Shown here: one piece after another, positions 47,756 to 54,679 of the stretch | Layout of the letters: each line of letters opens with the position of its first letter | Numbering within the stretch: the stretch's first letter is position 1 | Assembly: GCA_026989135.1 (NCBI GenBank) | Contig: JALSJZ010000114.1 | Coordinates: forward strand, 1 to 54,679 | Direction: 5' to 3' | From: Sedimenticola sp. | Lineage (GTDB): Bacteria > Pseudomonadota > Gammaproteobacteria > Chromatiales > Chromatiaceae | DNA: 54,679 bases | Translations under genes and position numbers: made by a program | The notes under the pieces: generated by a model | The model's input: only the letters and a program-made list of their open reading frames with translations | Told to the model about the DNA's origin: nothing | Database searches by the model: none

Positions 47756-48642
47756 TGGCGCATAATTCTGATGTAAATCTGACCGATAAGCTGTTTGCGC
47801 TGCTGCTTTATCTGTTGCCGCATCATCTGCTATCCCAGCTGGTCTACTGGCTCACCCGCTGTGAATGGGTTCCCTTAAAAAACACCCTGATCCGCCAGGC
47901 CATCAAGCTGTATCGTATTGATATGACGATTGCCGCTGAGCCTGACCCGGCGGCTTACCACTGCTTCAATGCCTTCTTTACCCGCCCACTGCGTGCCGAT
48001 GCGCGGCCTTTTGCAGCGGGTGATAACTCAGTATTGAGCCCGGTAGATGGTGCCGTCAGTCAATCTGGCCAGATTGTTGATGGGCGCATCTTTCAGGCCA
48101 AAGGGATAGAGTATTCGCTGGAGGAGCTGGTGGGGGGGGAGAGCGCACTGGTAGAGGCATTTAATGGTGGCAGCTTCGCTACCATCTACCTCTCACCACG
48201 GGATTATCACCGCATACACATCCCGTTGGCAGGGCGGCTGACCAGGATGCTGCACATACCTGGACGTTTGTTCAGTGTCAGCCCATCGACCACCCGAACA
48301 GTGCCACGACTGTTTAGCCGCAATGAGCGTGTAGTCAATCTGTTTGAAACGGATGCAGGGCCAATGGCTGTTATCATGGTTGGCGCTATCTTTGTGGCAA
48401 GCATCGATACCGTCTGGGCGGGGACGGTTGCGCCACGCTCCCGCAGTGTAAGACGCTGGAGTTATGAGGGTGGCAGCAGCATAGAGCCAATCACCTTTGA
48501 ACGCGGTGCAGAGATTGGCCGGTTCAATATGGGTTCAACGGTGGTGCTGCTGTTTGGGAAAGATGCGGTTGAATGGTCTGCTGCAATGGAGCCGGGTGCG
48601 GTGCTTGAAATGGGGCAGGCGATAGGCAGTATCGGCGGTTGA
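47755..48642 (+). CDS. psd: Phosphatidylserine decarboxylase proenzyme
   Basis: 295 residues. Makes phosphatidylethanolamine in the inner membrane. Conserved SPVDGAVSQSGQI, YLSPRDYHRIHIP (catalytic His), NERVVNLFET and the self-cleavage site FNMGSTVVLLFG. Most enzymes read LGST; here it is MGST, with the essential Gly-Ser kept, so pyruvoyl formation should occur. The ATG at 47755 (TGATG with the rhdA stop) is preferred to a GTG one codon upstream. Its end faces the pilE gene with 4 bases between. Confidence 0.95.
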   Translation: MAHNSDVNLTDKLFALLLYLLPHHLLSQLVYWLTRCEWVPLKNTLIRQAIKLYRIDMTIAAEPDPAAYHCFNAFFTRPLRADARPFAAGDNSVLSPVDGAVSQSGQIVDGRIFQAKGIEYSLEELVGGESALVEAFNGGSFATIYLSPRDYHRIHIPLAGRLTRMLHIPGRLFSVSPSTTRTVPRLFSRNERVVNLFETDAGPMAVIMVGAIFVASIDTVWAGTVAPRSRSVRRWSYEGGSSIEPITFERGAEIGRFNMGSTVVLLFGKDAVEWSAAMEPGAVLEMGQAIGSIGG

Positions 48643-48644
48643 GT

Positions 48645-48668
48645 GGCTACCAGCATTGGCTGGTAGCC
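48645..48668. other. Perfect hairpin at the convergent psd/pilE ends
   Basis: GGCTACCAGC-ATTG-GCTGGTAGCC is a perfect 10-bp inverted repeat. It includes the pilE stop (minus) and starts 3 bases after the psd stop (plus). Neither strand has a T-run after it, so it is not a classical intrinsic terminator but could limit convergent read-through. Confidence 0.6.
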
Positions 48669-49072
48669 GTTGCCCCATTGGATGATGTTTTTTCACCACT
48701 CTGGTTCATCGACATGGCTTTGCATGCGGTATCATCTGCTTGCGTTCCGGTGGCTTCAGCGGTGATGGTAAAGGTTGAGGCATCGTCGGAGATGGACAGT
48801 GAGAGTGTGTAATAACCTTCGTTTGATTTCCCAGCCTTTAGTGCAGAGTTGATGGACAGATCGGCCAAGGTGCTGGTATAGACCTTGTTTTTTGTATAGT
48901 AGCGCTCTTCAGCCATGGCCACTTCGAGCACTGCACTCTTTCCATCGACACGCCGTGTCTGCAGAACCTGATTCCTATAGGAGGGGTAGGCGATTGCAGC
49001 CAGGATCGAGAGAATCACCACCACTATCATCAGCTCAAGCAGTGTGAACCCGTTGTGCAATGTTCTGCTCAT
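48647..49072 (-). CDS. pilE: Type IV minor pilin, PilE-like
   Basis: 141 residues. Short leader then G|FTLLELMIVVVILSILAAI, the type IV prepilin peptidase site with Glu5 after cleavage. AYPSYRNQVLQTRRVDGKSA follows, typical of PilE-class minor pilins. The two Cys near the end (DDTACKAM and SQCW) should form the D-loop disulfide. ATG at 49072; a GTG one codon upstream is possible. In Pseudomonas-type clusters PilE with PilVWX and PilY1 primes pilus assembly. Last gene of the minor pilin cluster here. Confidence 0.92.
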   Translation of the reverse strand: MSRTLHNGFTLLELMIVVVILSILAAIAYPSYRNQVLQTRRVDGKSAVLEVAMAEERYYTKNKVYTSTLADLSINSALKAGKSNEGYYTLSLSISDDASTFTITAEATGTQADDTACKAMSMNQSGEKTSSNGATATSQCW

Positions 49073-49080
49073 CACAATCT

Positions 49081-49437
49081 TTATTTTCGACGAATCTTTA
49101 CAATATAAGGGACTGATGGCAGCTTTGGATTAGGTGCCGTCTCAAATGTCACCATCTCTCCATATCGGATGGCCGAAAGCAGCCCGAGCCTGGTTGATGA
49201 GCCAATGACCCTGTAATCGGCATGTAGTTGATATGCAAAATCGTTGATCCATACTCTTCCTGTCGCTTGGTCATGGCCAAAAAATGGGCCTGTTGATGGC
49301 CTTTGGAGGGGTTCACCTGCCTCAGCACGATAGGTTGATTCAACTGAGGCATCTCCTGCATGCAGCTGAGTTGTTGCTATAAACAGAGTGATGACAAGTG
49401 ATGCCATGCAGGTTGCTTTACGGGATTGACTGTTCAT
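49081..49437 (-). CDS. Small exported protein between pilY1 and pilE, PilY2-like
   Basis: 118 residues. Signal peptide (MASLVITLFIATTQLHAGD) and a mature part with RVWINDFAYQLHADYRVIG and GEMVTFETAPNPKL. Position, size and the strand pattern (INDxxYxLxxDxRV) recall PilY2 of Pseudomonas, which helps PilY1-related pilus function. Homology is not certain by eye. It lies 8 bases upstream of pilE. Confidence 0.7.
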   Translation of the reverse strand: MNSQSRKATCMASLVITLFIATTQLHAGDASVESTYRAEAGEPLQRPSTGPFFGHDQATGRVWINDFAYQLHADYRVIGSSTRLGLLSAIRYGEMVTFETAPNPKLPSVPYIVKIRRK

Positions 49438-49460
49438 CTCTCTATCAATATGCCTGAAGG

Positions 49461-52400
49461 TTATTGGAAATTATAGTGCGACCAGGATGAGCGCGCCTTT
49501 GAGTGGAGTGTCCCCTGAATGTCGATCTGGTCGATGGTTTTACTGCCGTCGGCTGACTCGTTATCCTTGGGCAGGAGTATGGTGCCGGAATTTCCAGACC
49601 CGGTTTGAATAATGCTGGGTTGCCAATATAGATCTCCCGATCTAAGCCCAGATACGTTGACTAAAGTGTCGCCTGCCATATCTGACTCATTGAACAGGCC
49701 ATCACTGTTGATGTCGAGTGCTGTAAACCTGGGTGCACCACCGCTGTTTGAATCCAGCACCATGAGCCAGCTGCCGCCTCCGATGCCGCAGAGATTTTGT
49801 TCGGGTATTATTGTGGTAAAGATTACCAATGAACCAAAGATGACCGGGTTGACGATAATGCGCTCTTTTGAGGTGTTAAAATCAATATACCAGCCCCGCG
49901 TCTCGTTTGAATAGATGACGGGCTTGCTGGTCATGGTGCGTATGTTATAGGCGATCTTATCAATGGCAATCTCCTGCTCTGTGATCTCTTGCTCTACAAG
50001 ATCGGATTGGCCATTAGTAACCTTGCTGCCATTGTCCCAGATGCCATAAAAACTTTGGGTAGTTGTATTATCAATGTCTGTCTTGTTGATGTACTGGCCC
50101 GTCCCAAAGAAGAGCATGGTGTTGGGTGCAGTGCTTGACCCTCGTTGGTGCGGGTGGAGGGTGACTGCGGGGCGAGTGGTGATGGGCTGCCCATCTTTGG
50201 TTTTAAATAATCGCTTCTTTTTCCATTTGCCTGGGTTTTTGCTGGAGAGGTCGAATACCCAGAGGTTGCCGGCCAGGTCGCCAGCATAGGCTCTGTCTGC
50301 TATGCCGTCTCCATTCAGGTCAACAACGGCAGGTGCTGACAGCCCGTTGCATTTGCTCTCTTCATCACTGCAGCTGTCGTTTTTAATGGAGCCTTTGTGA
50401 GTGCTTATTGATTTGATAAGTTTTCCATTAGACAGATTAACAATGAACAGTCGGGCTTTGCCATCGCCATCTGGGCCGTTATCATATCCGTTGCCAAAAA
50501 TGGCGGCCCATTTTCCATTGTTCAGTTTTGCCAATGTGGGTTGACCAAAGGTGTACCCCAGGTTTTCATCAGTAAATTCCCAGAGCACCTTGGTTGCTGC
50601 GGTGCTTTGATCAGCAAGCGCCTTTGGCGAGGTGACATCAAGTGCAAACAGTGCCTTGCCGCCTCCCCGTAGCCCGCTCACGAGAAGAGTTCGCCAGTCA
50701 TCCTTGATAAAAACGTTGCCAATGGCCGGTGTCTGATCGGCATAGTAGCGATGGGTATAGCCTGGGTCGGCAAGCCAGTGCAGCCCTGCATCTGTGGCAT
50801 CCGAGAAGAGCGCCTTTGGAAGATAGACAAAAACCTCTTCCCCCGTATTTGCGTTAAAACCGTGCAGGCCACCACCGTTTGTGCCGACATAGATCATGGG
50901 GTCGCGCTGACTTACATAGGATGTACTGTCTTCGTCGTCGGCAGCTATGCTTGTTGCCCATTGGCGGTAGGAGTTCCCCTCCTCTATGGAGTCAGGATAG
51001 CTGGCAGGGTTGGGTCTGCCGACATAGACGGGCGCAGAGTGGACGATGTCGGCAAGCAGCTTGCCATTGCGTGGGCGGAAATTGTAGCTGCCGTTATTGC
51101 CTTCATGCTCAGAGCTGCCGCGCAGATAGTTCACCAATGCCTCTCCAAATGCCTTGGTTTCAGAGGTGTTACTGGTGTCAACGTCGGGTGGGAGGTTGCT
51201 GAGCAGATCGGCTACTTGGTCAGAATCCAGGTCGCTCGGGTCTGGATCCTGGTAATCATTGGGGAAGCTAAAGGGTACGCCCTTCTCTCCATTGAATGTG
51301 ATCACCACGCGGGGCTTATCTTCACGCTCTAAAAGCTGTTGGCTTGCGCTCCATACGGGGTCATTGTTCACCCCGGTTGTGGTGAGTTCGTAGGCGAAGA
51401 GCTCGCCAGACCAATCCTCTGGATCAAACTCTGCCTGATAGATGTAGCCACCGGCTCGCATATTGGTTGAGCTGACGGTGACGGCAGCAGCGGCGGGCGT
51501 AGCGGTACGAGTGGCAATGTCAGACATTGCTGCTTTTAGTTTGGTTATAAGTTCTAGTGGTCTGCGTGCACTTAAAAATTGACCACGGCCATTCCATGCG
51601 GCATGCAGCATGTCGTCAATAGTAGTAGGTTCATTTGCTGCAGGTTCAGGCCAGCCGGTGCCTGGGCCGTTGTAGTCTGAGTTGCTACAGATCTCTGGCC
51701 ATCCTTGTGATTCAACTGACTCCTCACGGTTGCCTGGGTAGCAGGGGGTTGAGCCAATAATGGGGATGTTGCCGCTTAGGCCAAAGGCAACGGTATATGT
51801 AACTAGGTGTTGTGCCGGGTTGTCATCCTTGCTGCCAGCAGGGAATATGGATGTTGCTGGAACCTTATCGGGAAGTGAGGAGAGGTCATTCTTGTAGTAA
51901 TACATGGCAATATCGGCCAGGGTGGAACCAGGGTAGCCATCCTCATCGGCCAGGGTCATGTCTGGGTAGCCATCTGCATAGGATTGACCATCATAAGGGT
52001 TATCACTATCTGCATCTGCATCACCAATGTCTGGGGGGGGGCCATTCCAGTATCCATCAGAGAGCACTATCACAAAATTGTGCTGACATTCACCCCCTTC
52101 ACTTGCACTCAATATAGGTGATCCATTGGTGAGTCCAAAACCAAAAAGAGATTCTCCGATACTAAGGTTTTCTGCATCGCTGTTGCCGCCCTCAAAATAA
52201 CGCCCAACATTGGCTAATGCTTTTCGCAGAGGTGTGGCTCCTGTTGGGAAGATGCGAAATAGATTGCGTAATAATGTATTCTTATTATCTGTGGTACTCA
52301 TATCCGCAACTTCAGTGCCAAACTGGATGTTTGAGAGTTGCTCATCTGGTTGAGTATTGAGGTTAATTACAGCCATGCCAATCCGCTCTTTAGATTCAGA

Positions 52401-53084
52401 TATAATCCTAGACAGAGCGCCTTTCATAACATACTCTCTTGAGCGATAGTAGCTGAACCAGTTTGCAAAGTTTTGCTGGCTCTCCTCATCCATGCCTGTA
52501 ACAAATATCCTGTCACTGTCTTCAAGCTGGCACTCGCCCTCATCATATCTGCCATTGGCGTTTGTATCTTCCCAGGGATAGTAGTATGCACCCTTGCCAT
52601 TTGGCCCCATCTCTGTTGCCAGATTGCATGACCCAAGGATGGAGGGCTTCCCGTTTCCAGCGGTACAGACGTCGTAACCCGTGTTCTGGTAAGGTTTTAT
52701 TTGTGCGCTACTTACTGCCGCGTCGACGTATGGATTGCCGTTTTGATCTTCTCCTAACCATGGCGTATAGGTTTCTGAAGGGTTGAACATCAAAGTGTTG
52801 TAGCCCGGGCATAGCCTTAGCTTGATGTCATCGTTGCTTGGTGTAAAATCCAGGAAGCAGAGGTTAGCAATACACTCTTCAGCTTTATAGTGCACAATCT
52901 CTGAATTCATTGAGGCTGAATTATCCAGCAGCAGCATGATGTTGGGTTGCACACGTTGCTGCAGGAAGAGTGGTGTTTGGGATGGTTCTGAATAGGATGA
53001 GAGAGGCGCTAACAGCATCGTTATGCCAACAATGGCAATGAACAGCTGGGTGCTTTTTGCAAACAGGGCATTCAGAATGTGCAT
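49461..53084 (-). CDS. pilY1: Type IV pilus tip adhesin PilY1
   Basis: 1,207 residues. Signal peptide (about 1-33). N-terminal von Willebrand A-like part with MIDAS motif LLLDNSASMNS and the later SDGYWNGPPPD and DADADSDNPYDG loops. The C-terminal half is the PilY1 beta-propeller (Neisseria PilC domain), with MIYVGTNGGGLHGFNANTGE, GLRGGGKALFALD and the calcium loop DLNGDGIADRAYAGDLAGN. PilY1 sits at the pilus tip, binds Ca2+, and controls extension/retraction and surface sensing. Codon and base composition are somewhat more AT-rich than the metabolic genes. The start has no clear ribosome site. Confidence 0.95.
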   Translation of the reverse strand: MHILNALFAKSTQLFIAIVGITMLLAPLSSYSEPSQTPLFLQQRVQPNIMLLLDNSASMNSEIVHYKAEECIANLCFLDFTPSNDDIKLRLCPGYNTLMFNPSETYTPWLGEDQNGNPYVDAAVSSAQIKPYQNTGYDVCTAGNGKPSILGSCNLATEMGPNGKGAYYYPWEDTNANGRYDEGECQLEDSDRIFVTGMDEESQQNFANWFSYYRSREYVMKGALSRIISESKERIGMAVINLNTQPDEQLSNIQFGTEVADMSTTDNKNTLLRNLFRIFPTGATPLRKALANVGRYFEGGNSDAENLSIGESLFGFGLTNGSPILSASEGGECQHNFVIVLSDGYWNGPPPDIGDADADSDNPYDGQSYADGYPDMTLADEDGYPGSTLADIAMYYYKNDLSSLPDKVPATSIFPAGSKDDNPAQHLVTYTVAFGLSGNIPIIGSTPCYPGNREESVESQGWPEICSNSDYNGPGTGWPEPAANEPTTIDDMLHAAWNGRGQFLSARRPLELITKLKAAMSDIATRTATPAAAAVTVSSTNMRAGGYIYQAEFDPEDWSGELFAYELTTTGVNNDPVWSASQQLLEREDKPRVVITFNGEKGVPFSFPNDYQDPDPSDLDSDQVADLLSNLPPDVDTSNTSETKAFGEALVNYLRGSSEHEGNNGSYNFRPRNGKLLADIVHSAPVYVGRPNPASYPDSIEEGNSYRQWATSIAADDEDSTSYVSQRDPMIYVGTNGGGLHGFNANTGEEVFVYLPKALFSDATDAGLHWLADPGYTHRYYADQTPAIGNVFIKDDWRTLLVSGLRGGGKALFALDVTSPKALADQSTAATKVLWEFTDENLGYTFGQPTLAKLNNGKWAAIFGNGYDNGPDGDGKARLFIVNLSNGKLIKSISTHKGSIKNDSCSDEESKCNGLSAPAVVDLNGDGIADRAYAGDLAGNLWVFDLSSKNPGKWKKKRLFKTKDGQPITTRPAVTLHPHQRGSSTAPNTMLFFGTGQYINKTDIDNTTTQSFYGIWDNGSKVTNGQSDLVEQEITEQEIAIDKIAYNIRTMTSKPVIYSNETRGWYIDFNTSKERIIVNPVIFGSLVIFTTIIPEQNLCGIGGGSWLMVLDSNSGGAPRFTALDINSDGLFNESDMAGDTLVNVSGLRSGDLYWQPSIIQTGSGNSGTILLPKDNESADGSKTIDQIDIQGTLHSKARSSWSHYNFQ

Positions 53085-53118
53085 GTTTTTTTACTCGTTA
53101 AGTTTGAATTCTGAATAG

Positions 53119-53817
53119 TTAAAGTTGCAGTTGGAAGTGGCTTTGCAGTGCATATCGGGTTGTTTTCTCTCTGCCCCAGCCAATGGCGGTTATTCTAAAG
53201 GCATACATTCGGGTATCGGTGGATGACTCCCCCATGACGATACTGGGGGAGGGACCCAGGCCACGACCAATGTACTCAATGATAAGGCGGGGTTGCTGGC
53301 TTACCAGATCTTCGTCAATAGCAGGCAGCCCGGTATCACCAAGCGTTATGTAGCCTTTTGGCAGTGTTTCACAGATGCTGGAGTCAGTGCACCAATGATC
53401 TTCATCGGTGGCAGTGAAGCTGCAGTCTTTCGGGGCTTTTCCCTGGCAGGGGGTGGAGATGCCTGGTGCCGCCTGCGTAGAGTAGAGCCCCTTTATTGGT
53501 GCAGTGCCTGAGCCGCCAAACCAGTCTTTTTCTGGGTCGTAACTGGTATCACTCTTGGGTATAAACTGGACAGCCCCGGCAGTCACTTCGGCAGTTAGCC
53601 AGTTTTCGGCAGTGCGCAAGGCTGTTTCGGCGGATTGCATGGCGGTGTAGGATTCATGAAAATTCCCTGACATGCGCTCCTCCAGCAGGGAATTCTCTAC
53701 GCCAGATATACCCAGCAGGGTCATCACCAGCAACAGAAGCATGGCGACAACCAGGGCAGCTCCGCGTTGCGTACGGCGGCCTGCTGGAGTGGGTCGTTGT
53801 GTTGAGTGGTGGTTCAT
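53119..53817 (-). CDS. pilX: Type IV pilus assembly protein PilX
   Basis: 232 residues. The start RRTQRGAALVVAMLLLLVMT, with LLGISGVENSLLEERMSGN, is the PilX signature: a class III-like leader with G|AALV and a TM helix. NSLLEERMSGNFHESYTAMQ and AETALRTAENWL are conserved. Minor pilin of the priming complex with PilW and PilY1. Overlaps pilW by 4 bases (ATGA, 53814-53817) and precedes pilY1 by 34 bases. Confidence 0.93.
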   Translation of the reverse strand: MNHHSTQRPTPAGRRTQRGAALVVAMLLLLVMTLLGISGVENSLLEERMSGNFHESYTAMQSAETALRTAENWLTAEVTAGAVQFIPKSDTSYDPEKDWFGGSGTAPIKGLYSTQAAPGISTPCQGKAPKDCSFTATDEDHWCTDSSICETLPKGYITLGDTGLPAIDEDLVSQQPRLIIEYIGRGLGPSPSIVMGESSTDTRMYAFRITAIGWGREKTTRYALQSHFQLQL

Positions 53818-54679
53818 AGGTCAGCAAGCCGGTTGCGTAGCTTTACAACAAATTCAATTGTTTCCGTGAAATCCGAGCCATCATCTTCCGCTTTTGGAAC
53901 AGGTTTGCCCGAGCTGATGCGCAATGTGATGCGGAGGCTGGCAATGCGGTTTTCCAATTCGCCCTCCACGCTGCTCCAGTCAACGTAACGGTCTGATGTG
54001 CCATCGGGTGGGTTGGTAATGTCGATGCCGTAGCTGACCTGAAAATCCTCAACCCCCGAGAGGATCTCCTGGCGGGTGCCGCCAAGCCGTGTTGCATAGA
54101 GTGAGCTTATGGTTGTGTCATCGTCATCTGTATCTGTCTCCTGATCCTGGGTTTTTCTCTCCAGCTCGTAGGTGACGGCATCCATTTTTATCGCTGTGGC
54201 AGAGGAGTAGTGTGCGCTGCCAAAGTAGTGCGTGCTCTCTGTTGCGATGTTGTATACGCCATCATCGGGGCTTCCGGTGGCATGCTCCAGTTTCCCCTCG
54301 GCTTTGCTGGTGAGCATGAAGGCGGCAATCGTGCTGCAATCACTGACGGTGATGATGTCACCAATTTTAAGCTCATCATAGGCAGGGTGTGCACTGTCGA
54401 CTACCACAGCGTCGTCTTCTGGTGTCATTGGGGCGATGACGGGCAGGCTGTATTCGGGCAGTGCGTATCGTATAGTGAGGGTGTCAGCGCCATCGTCACC
54501 GCCTTCTGTGCCGGTGACGGCATGGCTGAAGTTGTAGAGCCCCCCGGGATCGTCGTCTCTTCTAACCGTGCTCTTGATCTGGCTTACGCCGTTCTGAGCG
54601 GAAGGTGCGCAGCCGTAAAAGCCGGCTGGTGAGATCTCTTTGACCATGCGGCTGACGATATAGCGTATGTTCTCCTGAA
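53814..54679 (-). CDS. pilW: Type IV pilus assembly protein PilW, C-terminal part
   Basis: The frame is open to the window end and continues upstream of the ATG at 54647 with QENIRYIVSRMVKEISPAGF, the classical PilW sequence just after the pilin helix. So 53814-54679 holds about 287 C-terminal residues and the leader and first helix lie beyond the window. GCAPSAQNG and a final SLRITLRISSGKP...VVKLRNRL region are typical. PilW is a minor pilin that connects PilY1 to the pilus tip. Confidence 0.9.
   Translation of the reverse strand, partial: QENIRYIVSRMVKEISPAGFYGCAPSAQNGVSQIKSTVRRDDDPGGLYNFSHAVTGTEGGDDGADTLTIRYALPEYSLPVIAPMTPEDDAVVVDSAHPAYDELKIGDIITVSDCSTIAAFMLTSKAEGKLEHATGSPDDGVYNIATESTHYFGSAHYSSATAIKMDAVTYELERKTQDQETDTDDDDTTISSLYATRLGGTRQEILSGVEDFQVSYGIDITNPPDGTSDRYVDWSSVEGELENRIASLRITLRISSGKPVPKAEDDGSDFTETIEFVVKLRNRLADL

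Overview
The window looks like the chromosome of a gammaproteobacterium, most likely an autotrophic, sulfur-oxidising type. The lineage call rests on the block algW/degS-type protease, nif3, petABC, sspA-sspB, on rhdA next to psd, and on a type IVa pilus minor-pilin cluster (pilW-pilX-pilY1-pilY2-like-pilE). The autotrophic lifestyle is an inference from a CbbR-like LysR regulator, a membrane pyrophosphatase, a pyruvate:ferredoxin oxidoreductase fragment, a glyoxylate aminotransferase and a SulP anion permease beside a multisubunit Na+/H+ antiporter. No RuBisCO or sulfur-oxidation gene lies in the window, so this is not proof. No rRNA, tRNA, CRISPR array or complete insertion sequence was seen.

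Layout. 1-611: 5' fragment of nifJ that loses homology at about base 125. 782-3522: UspA-type stress protein, K+-dependent-type membrane pyrophosphatase hppA, and a small ORF that looks truncated. 3411-10428 (minus): APC permease, P3A-type H+-ATPase, Do-like periplasmic protease and a beta-CASP nuclease, an envelope and ion-homeostasis block. 10807-14460 (minus): gnd-zwf-pgl, the oxidative pentose phosphate pathway, tightly coupled. 14509-19531 (minus): a ybhGFSR-type ABC efflux operon. 19741-20590 (plus): a small exported protein with a leader full of inverted repeats, then a split-barrel FMN protein. 20587-23935 (minus): AlgW/DegS-type protease and an oxidoreductase/aminotransferase pair that resembles GnnA/GnnB (diamino-sugar lipid A). 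23996-28565 (plus): nif3, the cytochrome bc1 operon petABC, and sspA-sspB, where sspB appears to start at a non-ATG codon. 28579-28739: first copy of a 161-bp MITE-like repeat. 28795-32520 (minus): stand-alone EF-G and a RhlE-type helicase. 32521-33901: long leader with a hairpin and a mini-ORF, then the CbbR-like regulator. 34002-35915: dxs. 35992-36152: second MITE copy.

36306-43646 is a ten-gene operon in the order mnhE, F, G, DUF4040-type, B, C, D, a NuoL/MrpA-like subunit, an 84-aa membrane protein and a third NuoM/MrpD-like subunit. It has three antiporter-like channels, each with the conserved Glu/Lys residues, and no full-length MrpA. A SulP permease follows. 45752-48642: aminotransferase, rhdA, psd. 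48647-54679 (minus): the pilus cluster, running off the window end.

My main candidate for a new system is the three-channel Mrp-like antiporter coupled to SulP (36306-45611). I propose that it makes a sodium gradient which drives SulP-type bicarbonate uptake, near a CbbR-like regulator and a glyoxylate-salvage enzyme. The gene content is seen directly; the coupling and the substrate are hypotheses.
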